This document shows positions 8,510-16,447 of a DNA stretch of 64,000 bases, one piece after another. The stretch is from contig JAVDPD010000012.1 of the NCBI GenBank assembly GCA_031296935.1, positions 1 to 64,000 of the forward strand, written 5' to 3'. A program made the position numbers and the translations under genes. How positions within the stretch are numbered: the first letter of the stretch is position 1; each line of letters begins with the position of its first letter. Below the pieces are notes generated by a model, which ran no database searches, had not been told where the DNA came from, and saw only the letters and a list, made by a program, of their open reading frames with translations. Source of the stretch: Cerasicoccus maritimus. GTDB taxonomy: Bacteria; Verrucomicrobiota; Verrucomicrobiia; Opitutales; Cerasicoccaceae.

Positions 8510-9355
8510 ATGACGTATAGGTCTTTTAAGACTAAAAACAGCCTCACCGAACAGGCGCTTGAGCTGATTGACAGTGTCGAAAGCGCCTGGGATTGCCGTA
8601 TCACCATCCACGATCAGCTTGGGTGTCTGGCGCTCGACGGCACCCCGCTGCTCCCTAAAAATCGCTACGAGCACTCGCATCGTTTCTGTCGCTGGCGGCG
8701 ATACAAGCAGACCGGCTGGCACACCGCCTGCAACCAGCATTGCCTCTACGACATGGGTAAGTATGTGCTGCGGGGCAGTGGCTGCCACAGCTGCTGGAAG
8801 GGAGCACAGGAAGTTGTCTGCCCAATCATTGTAGGTGACGCTCACATGCTCACCATCTTTGGAGGCGTCTTTCGCGGAATCCAACCCACTGGGATCGAGG
8901 GGAGCGTCGCTTGGCAGGAAGAGTGGAGTCGTTTGCCAGAGCTATCCGCAGCTGATCAACGTCGTTTGGTGTCGCAACTACAGATGCTTGGGCACCACCT
9001 ATGCCAACTGGTTCAGCCACGTCCGAAGAGCAGCATCACGCGCAAAGAGCGCATTGAGCTATTCTTCGCGACCCGAGCCCATGAGCCCGTCATGCTTGGT
9101 GATTTGGCCAATGAGCTCGGGCTCAGTGATGCCCAATGCAGTCGTGAAGTGAGTCGCCTGATGGGAAATTCATTCAAGAAGCTCTTGCAACTTGAGCGAC
9201 TGAAACGCGCAGCGATACTCTTGCAATATTCCGAACTGAGGGTTGGCGAAGTCGCGCAACGTGTTGGCTTTGGCGACCCTTACCATTTCAACCGCATCTT
9301 CAAGGTGCAATACGGTTCCTCACCCGGGGCCTGGCGTTCCGATACGAAAAGCTGA
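8510..9355 (+). CDS. AraC-family regulator with PocR-like sensory domain
   Basis: The 281-residue protein pairs an N-terminal domain rich in Cys and aromatic residues (about 15-170) with a C-terminal AraC helix-turn-helix (about 185-280; LGDLANELGLSDAQCSREVS, then VGEVAQRVGFGDPYHFNRIF). The sensory part has the PocR layout: a Cys/Trp-containing segment (HRFCRWRRYKQTG), further Cys residues (TACNQHC, GCHSC), then VVCPIIVG. PocR domains are thought to bind small hydrocarbon-like ligands. The gene is divergent from the FAD oxidoreductase/dehydrogenase pair, with 65 bp between starts, and is probably their activator. Confidence 0.85.
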   Translation: MTYRSFKTKNSLTEQALELIDSVESAWDCRITIHDQLGCLALDGTPLLPKNRYEHSHRFCRWRRYKQTGWHTACNQHCLYDMGKYVLRGSGCHSCWKGAQEVVCPIIVGDAHMLTIFGGVFRGIQPTGIEGSVAWQEEWSRLPELSAADQRRLVSQLQMLGHHLCQLVQPRPKSSITRKERIELFFATRAHEPVMLGDLANELGLSDAQCSREVSRLMGNSFKKLLQLERLKRAAILLQYSELRVGEVAQRVGFGDPYHFNRIFKVQYGSSPGAWRSDTKS

Positions 9356-9470
9356 CAGAGTAAGGAAGAGCGTGGTGCATAATCATCAAATTGCGAATAT
9401 TAGGATGCGCAAGGACTACTTCGTTAAATTCATTTAGAACCGCCTCAGGAAGGTTCATGAGGTGGAGATG

Positions 9471-9548
9471 GCCGCAAAAAGGCTCACAAAACACAAATAC
9501 TTGCTGCGCTGCCTACTGGTCTTGCGCTCTTTTGTGCCTTTTTGTGGC
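9471..9548. repeat. Imperfect inverted repeat (GCCGCAAAAAGG type)
   Basis: The arms GCCGCAAAAAGGCTCACAAAA (9471-9491) and TTTTGTGCCTTTTTGTGGC (9530-9548) can pair with two small interruptions. The element lies in the gap between two convergent genes and may serve as a terminator or be a mobile palindromic repeat. Confidence 0.55.
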
Positions 9549-9627
9549 GATCTATTCTTTCTAACTAAGTAGAACTATGTTGCCTGCAGCGATTGGATCG
9601 CCGCCGCCGTCTGACCTTTGCACTTAT

Positions 9628-10719
9628 TCAGTTTGCGCTCAATCGCCACCCCAGCCCGTGTCTCTCGGGGATTGCGATGCAGCCGTCCACAATGTCGAAG
9701 GGAGTGGTTAGTATATCGGTGCGCAGTTGATTGCGATTGATGTCCCATTCGCACAAGCCCTCTGGGCAACCCGCTGCATAGTGCAGCGAGGCGGCTTGCC
9801 CAATTGCCGATCCGAGAAAGTGCGGCACCACTCGTTTTCCGCCGAGATCAGCTTTCAGCAAGTTTAGCGCGAAGCTTGGCATCGTGTACTTGGTGATGTC
9901 GGGCTGGAGAATATCGAGTGGCAAAGCGAGCGTCTGCGTCCAGTGCTCCTCGTCGGCCATCAACTGGTTTTCGCCGCCGGAGATCGGTATCGGGCTTAGC
10001 CGCCGCAGTTCACCGAGCCGATGTTCATCGTTCCTCGACAGTGGCTCCTCAAGCCATTGGATATCGAGCCCTGCCAGCATCGGCAACCACTCGAGTGCTT
10101 GTTCGAAGGACCAACCGCGGTTCACGTCGACTGCAACCTTGGCATGCTCGCCAACATGTTGCTTGAGCGTATTGAGGTTGTAACGGTCAATGGCATCGCC
10201 AAATCCTAGTTTGAGCTTAAATAGCTGCACGCCTGCCTGCATGTGGGCATCGACCAAATCAAGTGGAAGCGGGCTGTTGATGCCGCTGGCGTAGAGCCGA
10301 ATTCGGTCATGGGGCTGTTCAAACCACAGCTTGGAAAGGGGGAGCTTTGCGCGTTGGGCTTGGATATCCCACAGTGCGAGTTCCATTGCGCTCAGTGCTT
10401 GAATCAGCGGTCCGATCGTACCGGCTTGATGAGCCGGGCCCGAAAAATCTTTATAAGCCTGCGCCATGGTTGTCTCAATGGAATCGACTGCTTTCCCACG
10501 AAAATAGGGAAAGATACCTTGTTCAAAAGCGGCGATTCGCTCAGCCCATGCCCAAGTGGGAAAATTCACCCAACTTTCGGCGACACCCGACACGCCATCG
10601 GTGTCGACTATCTCGATGAATAGCGCATGCCGCTCAGTCATTTCGGCAAAAGCAGTTTTAACAGCATGTGCTATGCTCACAGACCGATGACGAACTACGC
10701 ATTTATCGATTTTCATCAT
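9628..10719 (-). CDS. Enolase-superfamily dehydratase/racemase (mandelate racemase group)
   Basis: The 363-residue protein has the capping domain (1-125) and the (beta/alpha)7 barrel. Readable catalytic residues are the KxK pair K168/K170 (FKLKLG), metal ligands D198 (VDVNRGW), E224 (QWLEEPL) and E250 (SGGENQL), a D274 in LQPDITKYT and H300 in VVPHFLGS. The KxK plus His/Asp pattern fits the mandelate racemase/muconate cycloisomerase branch, which abstracts the alpha proton of a carboxylate. A sugar-acid dehydratase is the most likely role beside the neighbouring sugar oxidoreductases. The specific substrate cannot be stated. MMKIDK at 10719 is the first start; either Met is possible. Confidence 0.85.
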   Translation of the reverse strand: MMKIDKCVVRHRSVSIAHAVKTAFAEMTERHALFIEIVDTDGVSGVAESWVNFPTWAWAERIAAFEQGIFPYFRGKAVDSIETTMAQAYKDFSGPAHQAGTIGPLIQALSAMELALWDIQAQRAKLPLSKLWFEQPHDRIRLYASGINSPLPLDLVDAHMQAGVQLFKLKLGFGDAIDRYNLNTLKQHVGEHAKVAVDVNRGWSFEQALEWLPMLAGLDIQWLEEPLSRNDEHRLGELRRLSPIPISGGENQLMADEEHWTQTLALPLDILQPDITKYTMPSFALNLLKADLGGKRVVPHFLGSAIGQAASLHYAAGCPEGLCEWDINRNQLRTDILTTPFDIVDGCIAIPERHGLGWRLSAN

Positions 10720-10965
10720 CGCAGGAAAATAGATCTAAAAGCCTGGGTCAATGGCGTGATTTGGGCGACTTGATAGTGTGCGCTCGGAAGTTTTAGGCTA
10801 TGTGGCTTCAGTCGCTTCTCGTGGCAAGTCGTTGATAGAGGCTTTGATCGTCTTTGGGCATCGGTTGGCCTGAGTGCCGCGGTGGCTGGGAATCGCAGAG
10901 ATGCGATGCATACCTATTGCAGATTTCGCGGGATGTGGTATTCTATAGGCTAATCTGTTGCGGAA

Positions 10966-12285
10966 ATGAAAATTATCTCTCTTGTTTGGGCGCTGGTCGC
11001 CCTGGTGGTCGGCGTAGTCATTGGCTACTCTTTGTCGTCTGGCGATGCGCCGACGGGTGAAACTCAGGTTGTCGCGTCTGCGCCGAAAAAGGACGCCCTG
11101 GCGGCGACGAAGGCGCGCGAGGCAAGCTTTGCTGTGGATGAAGTCACCGGCGAAGAGCAACTGGCCGAAATGGTGACGGAAGAGGATGTCCGCATTGCGG
11201 CGTTTCAGGAATATCTAGCCCTCAGTCAGGCGCAGCCGCTCAAGGCCGCGCGCGAGGCCCTGCAGTCGACCAACGATTTGGAGCGCATGATGAAGCTTTC
11301 CATGCTGCTCGAAGGGGCGTCGGCAGATGACTTACCCGCGATCGCGGAGATCATCCAAGAAGAGTCCGATGGCTGGCAGCGCATGCAGCAGATGGGCATG
11401 CTTTATTACGCTTGGGGCCGCGTGGATGCGCCGTCCGCAGTGGCTTACGCCGAAACGCAGGGTGGCCGCGCAGCTGGCATGGGTGTCACGGCGGCCTTGT
11501 CTTCCTGGGCGCGGGTGGACCCGTCTGCCGCACGTTTTTGGGTCGAGGAAAGCGAAGATCCGGGCCGTTATCGGCGTGGGCTGCTGATCGGCTGGAGCGA
11601 AAGTGACCCGACGGGCGCTCTACAATATGTGTCTGCGCAAGAGGGTGAAGGCTCGATGCTTGATCGCTGGAGCGGTCGGCAATTTGCGCGCAATTTAGTG
11701 AATGCGCGCGGCGTTCTGGCCCTCGATGATGTGGCGGCGATGTCGAACAATGAGACGCGTCGCGAGCTGTTGGAGCGCATTGGCAGCGAGTTGGGTGAAA
11801 ACGACCCCGCTAGCGCCGCCGCACGATTGTCCCGCATTGAAGACGCCGACATTTTGCGCTCAACGATTCCTCAGCTCGCGCAGCAGTGGGCGCAGGATGA
11901 CCCCGTGGCCGCCATCGAATTTGTTTCCCAATACCAGAGTGATCCGAGCATCTACCAGCATGCGATGGCGGAAGCCATTGAAGAGTGGGCAGAGCGCGAT
12001 CCTTACAGCGCGGGGAATTACCTGAATGAGCAACCGCCCTCGCCCGAGCTGGACCGCGCCGTGGCGGAGTATTCCCGCGAGGCGGCCCGCGTTGACCCCG
12101 ATGCGGCCATGACTTATGCGATGTCGGTCAACGACGATGGCATGCGCTCGCAGGCGGTCCAGCAAGTGGCGCGTCAGTGGAATCGCAATGCGCCCGAGGC
12201 CTATGCCAAGTGGGCGGCGGATAATCCCGAGATCGCGCCGTCGGCTGATTCACTGCAAGATCGCCGTGGCGATCGACGCTGGTAG
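10966..12285 (+). CDS. Membrane-anchored protein with W-A-x-x-D-P-x-A-A repeats
   Basis: The 439-residue protein has an N-terminal signal-anchor (MKIISLVWALVALVVGVVIG) and a soluble helical remainder. From about residue 175 it shows a recurring motif: SWARVDPSAARFWV, GWSESDPTGALQYV, QWAQDDPVAAIEFV, EWAERDPYSAGNYL, EAARVDPDAAMTYA. The spacing of 30-50 residues suggests an alpha-solenoid similar to TPR or SEL1 repeats. Proteins with this motif are common in verrucomicrobia and lack an assigned function; a scaffold role in the periplasm is an inference. The gene stands alone between two convergent or unrelated genes. Confidence 0.65.
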   Translation: MKIISLVWALVALVVGVVIGYSLSSGDAPTGETQVVASAPKKDALAATKAREASFAVDEVTGEEQLAEMVTEEDVRIAAFQEYLALSQAQPLKAAREALQSTNDLERMMKLSMLLEGASADDLPAIAEIIQEESDGWQRMQQMGMLYYAWGRVDAPSAVAYAETQGGRAAGMGVTAALSSWARVDPSAARFWVEESEDPGRYRRGLLIGWSESDPTGALQYVSAQEGEGSMLDRWSGRQFARNLVNARGVLALDDVAAMSNNETRRELLERIGSELGENDPASAAARLSRIEDADILRSTIPQLAQQWAQDDPVAAIEFVSQYQSDPSIYQHAMAEAIEEWAERDPYSAGNYLNEQPPSPELDRAVAEYSREAARVDPDAAMTYAMSVNDDGMRSQAVQQVARQWNRNAPEAYAKWAADNPEIAPSADSLQDRRGDRRW

Positions 12286-12572
12286 GGTAGGGCGCAGTAT
12301 TTTTAATTAGTGCTTCCGGTAAAAATCAAGTATGCGCATGTTGATTCGCATGTTTCAGACATGGCGGTAGGCTATGCGGCCAGTCGCCCGGTAGCTGACT
12401 TAGATGAAAAGTGCTGCTATGAAGTTTTTTGAGTCAAGCATGCTGTTTGTTATTTTTTCTGGTTGAAGTCCTCCCTCGTTTGCTCGCTTGTTTTCAAGCG
12501 GCTTATACTGCTATGCGCGCGACTGGTCGGCGCTTAATGACGTATTCAATGTCGTTTGAGGGTGGCAGGCGG
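12286..12572. other. Gene-free interval
   Basis: No credible gene is seen. GGTAGGGTAGGGCGCAG at 12283-12299 resembles one end of the 28-bp dispersed repeat found at 16275 and 54461. Confidence 0.5.
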
Positions 12573-12675
12573 TCTTATCTCTAGAACGGGCTTGGCCCAT
12601 ACATTTTTCCAGACGCGCTCCTTCACCGAAAGTTTTGTTTGGTTGGCTTTTCTACTTTGTTTATCTTGAGCGAAG

Positions 12676-13227
12676 TTATCCTATTGACGGTTTGATGAGC
12701 AGGCCGATTTGCTCGGGGGTGGTTTGCTCGGTAAAGAGTCGCCACAGGTCCACGGCCAGTCGTCGTGTGACGGCGACGATGGCTTTTTTCCTGGCTGCCG
12801 GGGAGGTTTTCTTTTCCAGCAAGGCGGCGCGGAACTTTTGGATCGGCGGGTAGTCGGGCTGATAGCGCACCAGGCGCCAGGCGCACTCGACCAGCTTGGC
12901 GCGCACGCGCGGGTTGCCGTGTTTGGTGATGTGGCCCTGCCGTCGCTTTTTGCCCGAGGAGTGTTCGCTGGGGCACAGTCCGGTGTAGCTGCTGACTTGG
13001 CGGCGGTTGTTGAAACGACTCCAGCCAAACGGACCAGCCTCGTAACAGGCATACACCTGCTCGGCCTCAGACTGCTGCTTGCTCACGAAGCGAAGAAAAG
13101 ACTCACGAGTGCGAAACTTTTGCGAAGTCTGAGGCGTGCTGCCATCAACTTGACGAACCACCACGTAACTGTCAGCGTGAACATCGATGCCGAGCTTAAC
13201 GGCCAGGTATTGTTTTTGATCTATCAT
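12676..13227 (-). pseudogene. IS110-family transposase with in-frame internal deletion
   Basis: The 183-residue frame starts like an IS110 DEDD transposase (AVKLGIDVHADSYVVVRQV and ACYEAGPFG) and then jumps to the C-terminal Transposase_20 region (NNRRQVSSYTGLCPSEHSS, KRRQGHITKHGNPRVRAKL). Full-length members have about 330-400 residues, so roughly half is missing at the WSRFNNRRQ junction, including later acidic residues of the RuvC-like domain. The frame is intact across the deletion. The product is presumably inactive for transposition, but it keeps the serine-bearing C-terminal domain. Confidence 0.8.
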
Positions 13228-13247
13228 CAGTTGCCGGGTTGAGCAAG

Positions 13248-13279
13248 GGCTGGACCCGGCAACTTCATGTTATCTCTAG
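13248..13279 (-). repeat. 32-bp repeat, inverted copy of 267-298
   Basis: This is an exact reverse complement of 267-298. It lies at the upstream edge of the IS110 remnant and overlaps the right arm of its hairpin. Confidence 0.85.
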
Positions 13280-13298
13280 AGCACGGGAAAGCGCCCAC

Positions 13299-13329
13299 AA
13301 AAAAGCGCCCACCCGCTAAGGTGAGCGCT
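13299..13329 (-). terminator. Rho-independent terminator of the GH94 gene
   Basis: Read on the minus strand, the stem AGCGCTCACC / GGTGGGCGCT (one G-T pair) has a six-base loop and is followed by TTTTTT. It lies 28 bp past the GH94 stop codon. Confidence 0.8.
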
Positions 13330-13356
13330 CTTCATATACCCCTTCTTGATACGAAA

Positions 13357-15642
13357 TTATGCGACGGGGGCGGCGGCCTCGGCGTAGGGCACGAAGCCAT
13401 CCGGGCAGGCTTCGCCGTTGACCGTGATCGCGTAGCCTTCGCCTTCGCGGCGAATCTCAATCGCGTAGAGCTTGCCCCGAACCATGCGGTCGACCTTTAC
13501 GTTGTCCCACTCGGTCGGCAGGCACGGCGTGATGTCCACCCCCGCGTAGCCCGGCTGAACGCCGCAGAAGTAGTCGACGATCGAGCGGAACATCCACCCG
13601 GCTGAGCCGGTGATCCAGCCGCTGATCGACTCACCCGCGCGACCGTTGTCCGGCCCGAGGTATTGGTTCGTAAAGGCATAGGGCTCGCAGCCGCTGATGA
13701 GTGACGGGTGCTCCGGCGTGTCGGGCATGACCTTGCGGTAGCTGTGCAGACCTTCGTCCGGGCGACCGGCCACGCAGTCCATGACGATCTTAAACGCGGT
13801 GCCGTGGCAATACGGCGTGCCGTTTTCATACATGCCCGGCAGGAGCATGGTCACGCGGCCGACGTTCTCGTCCTTGGCGTTGTAGGCGGGCGTCAAAGTC
13901 AGCGAACCGTGATCGGACTCGAGCTGTTCGTCGATGGCCTTGAGGCAAGCTTCGCGGCGTTCGCCCTTGGCGAGACCGGCGAGGATGGCCCAGGTTTGCG
14001 GGTTGAGGAATACTTTGCCTTCGGCGTTTTCCTGCGAGCCAACGGCATTGCCGAAGTCACTGTAGCCGGCCAGATACCACTCGCCGTCCCAGCCGTGTTC
14101 TTCGATCGCGGCTTCGATCTTGGCCTGGCGGTCGCGGAGCTCGGTGGCGAGCGCGGCGTCCTTGAGCACTTCGTCGGCAAGCTCGATCATGGCGGTGAGG
14201 CCGTAGTGCAAGCCGATGGAGGTCCAAACGCTTTCGCCCTTGCCGGCGCGGCCCATCCAGTTGAGCGAGTCATTCCAGTCGCCTTCGTGGGCGAGGCAGA
14301 GGCCGTGTTCGCCAAGGTCTTCGCTCAGGTGGCGGAGGCCGGTCAAGGTGTGTTCGAGCACGGTGGCTTCGCCTTCGTCGAGGTAGGGGACGACTTCGTC
14401 GAGCAGGCTCAGGTCGCCGGTTTCCTTCAGGTAGCCGCAGATCGCGAGCGGGATCCACACGGGGCCGTCCGAGTAATGGTGCGGCTGCAGCGGAAGCCAA
14501 CCGCGAACGGCGTGGCCGTCGGCGTGCTGGTGGCGCAGCGTTTCAATGATCTTTTCGCGGGCGAGGGCCGGGTTAAACGGCGCAGTGCCCCAGGCGTCCT
14601 GCAAGGTGTCGCGGAAGCCGCGGGCGCCGTCGCGACCAAACTCCACGCAGAGCTGAATCTGCTGCTTGGACCAAATATTTGTCAGCAAGTTGATGCGCTC
14701 GTCCGGCGTTTCGACGCGGACGGTGTCGATCATGGTTTGCTTTTGCGCGGCGAGTTCGGCGAAGGCCTTGGCGCGGTAATCGGCGTCGAGCACCTTGCCG
14801 ATCAGGCGGTCCTTTTCCGCGTCGGAATCGAAGGAGCCAATGATCACGCAGCAGGTCTGCGTTTCACCGGGCTGGAGGTCGAAGTCGATGCCGAGTGAGC
14901 CGGCGAGCTCTTCCACCCAGGCTTCGCGGCAGGCCATGCCGTCCTTGAGCGCCTGCGGGCGCGCGGCGTCGCCATAGGGGCCAAAGAAGTCGCGGCGGCC
15001 ACCGCACCAGTCGTCAACCTTGCGGTCGGTGGCGAGGAAGGCGTTGTAGCGCTCGTGCGGACGCTCGTCCGAGGTGTTGTAGCTGAGCACCGCGTTGCGC
15101 TCGGCGTCAAAGGTGCTGCGCAGGTAAGAATACGGGCTGCTGAACGTCGCGTAACCGCCGAGGTGGAATTCCACAAACGGCGCGAGGCGAATCTGGCGCG
15201 CGCGGTCGGTCTGGTTGGTGACTTCAAACTCCCAGATTTCGACGGGCTCATCCGGCGCCAGGAAGCACTTGGAAACGGTGCGGACGCCTTCATCTTCCAT
15301 TTCGAAAACCGAGTAGCCGAGGCCGACGCGGGTGACGAGCTTGCCGCCCTCCTTGTTGACCGGGAACAGGCCGGCGCTCCAAAACGCGCCCGACTCGCGG
15401 TCCTGCAAATAGAAATACCGGCGGCCGTGGCGGATCAGCTGCACGCGGCCCTTCGGGTGGTTGAGCATCAAGGTGCGGTCGTTGAAGATGCCTTCGCCGC
15501 TGCCGAACTGGTTGAGCCCGGAAATGATGTGGTCATTCCACAGGAAGTTAATCTGAGCGCGGGGCGGAGCCAGCGGATCAGTGATCACATACTCGAGGCC
15601 ATCTTCTGAAAAGTGGCCGAAGGTAGTTGGGGTGTTTGTCAT
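13357..15642 (-). CDS. GH94 family glycoside phosphorylase (cellobiose phosphorylase-like)
   Basis: The protein (761 residues from MTNTPTTFGHF) matches GH94 along its length: an N-terminal beta-sandwich (to about 280), a linker, an (alpha/alpha)6 catalytic barrel and a C-terminal beta-sandwich. Characteristic segments include GFRDTLQDAWG and the general-acid region HEGDWNDSLNWMG (Asp about 458), then GCEPYAFTNQYLGP. GH94 enzymes cleave beta-glucosides such as cellobiose, cellodextrin or laminaribiose with phosphate, giving a sugar 1-phosphate; the specificity is not readable. It is cytosolic, with no signal peptide. An alternative ATG at 15654 (MDAIMTN) is possible; neither start has a strong Shine-Dalgarno. 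It is a single-gene unit with its own terminator. Confidence 0.9.
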   Translation of the reverse strand: MTNTPTTFGHFSEDGLEYVITDPLAPPRAQINFLWNDHIISGLNQFGSGEGIFNDRTLMLNHPKGRVQLIRHGRRYFYLQDRESGAFWSAGLFPVNKEGGKLVTRVGLGYSVFEMEDEGVRTVSKCFLAPDEPVEIWEFEVTNQTDRARQIRLAPFVEFHLGGYATFSSPYSYLRSTFDAERNAVLSYNTSDERPHERYNAFLATDRKVDDWCGGRRDFFGPYGDAARPQALKDGMACREAWVEELAGSLGIDFDLQPGETQTCCVIIGSFDSDAEKDRLIGKVLDADYRAKAFAELAAQKQTMIDTVRVETPDERINLLTNIWSKQQIQLCVEFGRDGARGFRDTLQDAWGTAPFNPALAREKIIETLRHQHADGHAVRGWLPLQPHHYSDGPVWIPLAICGYLKETGDLSLLDEVVPYLDEGEATVLEHTLTGLRHLSEDLGEHGLCLAHEGDWNDSLNWMGRAGKGESVWTSIGLHYGLTAMIELADEVLKDAALATELRDRQAKIEAAIEEHGWDGEWYLAGYSDFGNAVGSQENAEGKVFLNPQTWAILAGLAKGERREACLKAIDEQLESDHGSLTLTPAYNAKDENVGRVTMLLPGMYENGTPYCHGTAFKIVMDCVAGRPDEGLHSYRKVMPDTPEHPSLISGCEPYAFTNQYLGPDNGRAGESISGWITGSAGWMFRSIVDYFCGVQPGYAGVDITPCLPTEWDNVKVDRMVRGKLYAIEIRREGEGYAITVNGEACPDGFVPYAEAAAPVA

Positions 15643-15760
15643 AATTGCATCCATAGAAAAAAGGAGGCCACCAGCAAGAGTGACGGCTTCCATACATTTG
15701 AAACAATAACCACCGCGACGGCGGGTAATTTATAAGTTTACAGTAAAATGGCCTCCGAGG

Positions 15761-16170
15761 ATAGGTCTGGAGCCGACTGAATTTGTGGCAAATGCCGTGG
15801 CGTTAAGCTCTAGATAAGCGCCGCCATAGCGTATTGGACGGAGCCGACCACAAGGTCGTCATTCGCGTCCGCACGCCACGCCCCGAAAAAGCCTACGTAG
15901 GAAACTCGCAATTGCCTACGTAGGAAACTCGGAAAAGCCTATACGGTTGTTGCCGAAAAGCCTACTTAGGAAACTCAAAAAGAACCGCTCGGTTCTTTCC
16001 CCAGTACAGCATCGGTTGTCGACCAGGTACAGCCACTGTTGTTACTCCAGTACAGCAGCGGTTCTTTTTGAAAACACAGGTGTGGGAATTGAAAAGCACC
16101 CTGGATGACATCACCGAACGTTAAAAGTGGGTTGATGATTTCGTGGCAGAGATCCACTTCGAAAAATGTC
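15761..16170 (+). repeat. Long dispersed repeat, copy 2
   Basis: This copy occupies the middle of a gene-free interval (15643-16447). It repeats the order of copy 1: GGATAGGTCTGGAGCCGACTG, a degraded DUF4469-gene piece (GACCACAAGGTCGTCATTCG), the GCCTACGTAGGAAACTC units, GAACCGCTCGGTTC, the AGTACAGC units, AGCGGTTCTTTTTGA, then about 100 bp ending GATCCACTTCGAAAAATGT. The TCAAAAAGAACCGCT and AGCGGTTCTTTTTGA ends are reverse complements and could close a hairpin of about 100 nt. Confidence 0.85.
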
Positions 16171-16274
16171 AATCATACCCAAAGCCCCCCCCTTGACCTG
16201 ACCGCCCAGACAAGCCACTGCCCTACAGTGCCATTTAAAAGATCTGGAAAAGGTAGCAACTGAGAGGCAACGCG

Positions 16275-16302
16275 GCGGCTTGTCTGGAGACTGCGCCCTA
16301 CC
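16275..16302 (+). repeat. 28-bp dispersed repeat
   Basis: The sequence begins GCGGCTTGTCTGGAGAC. It recurs with a single mismatch, inverted, at 54461-54488. It lies in the gene-free stretch before the transhydrogenase terminator. Confidence 0.75.
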
Positions 16303-16387
16303 ATCAGAGAGGCAATGCGAGCAGCTGATAAATCGACCAATAAAGCACTGAACAAGCCACGCCTATTCGCGCCTGCCTGCCGTAGGC

Positions 16388-16420
16388 AAAAAAAGCGCCA
16401 GGCCGCTGACGACCTGACGC
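16388..16420 (-). terminator. Rho-independent terminator of the pnt operon
   Basis: On the minus strand, GCGTCAGGTC pairs with GGCCTGGCGC (two G-T pairs) around a six-base loop, followed by seven T. It lies 28 bp after the pntB stop. Confidence 0.8.
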
Positions 16421-16447
16421 TATTAATGAGGGATATACAAGCAAAAG

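Larger units (their letters stand above)
12573..13280 (-). mobile_element. Internally deleted IS110-family element
   Basis: The element encloses the shortened transposase at 12676-13227. TTATCTCTAGA occurs at both borders (12574-12584 and 13270-13280), which could be target or junction sequence. The upstream end carries a 10-bp perfect hairpin, AGTTGCCGGG (13229-13238) with CCCGGCAACT (13254-13263). In IS110-type elements the non-coding end next to the transposase can encode the guide (bridge/seek) RNA, so this hairpin is a candidate remnant. The exact borders are inferred. Confidence 0.6.

Noticed and set aside
13708..14898. 396-residue plus-strand ORF opposite the GH94 gene
   Set aside because: It is antisense to a well-supported gene and has no family features.
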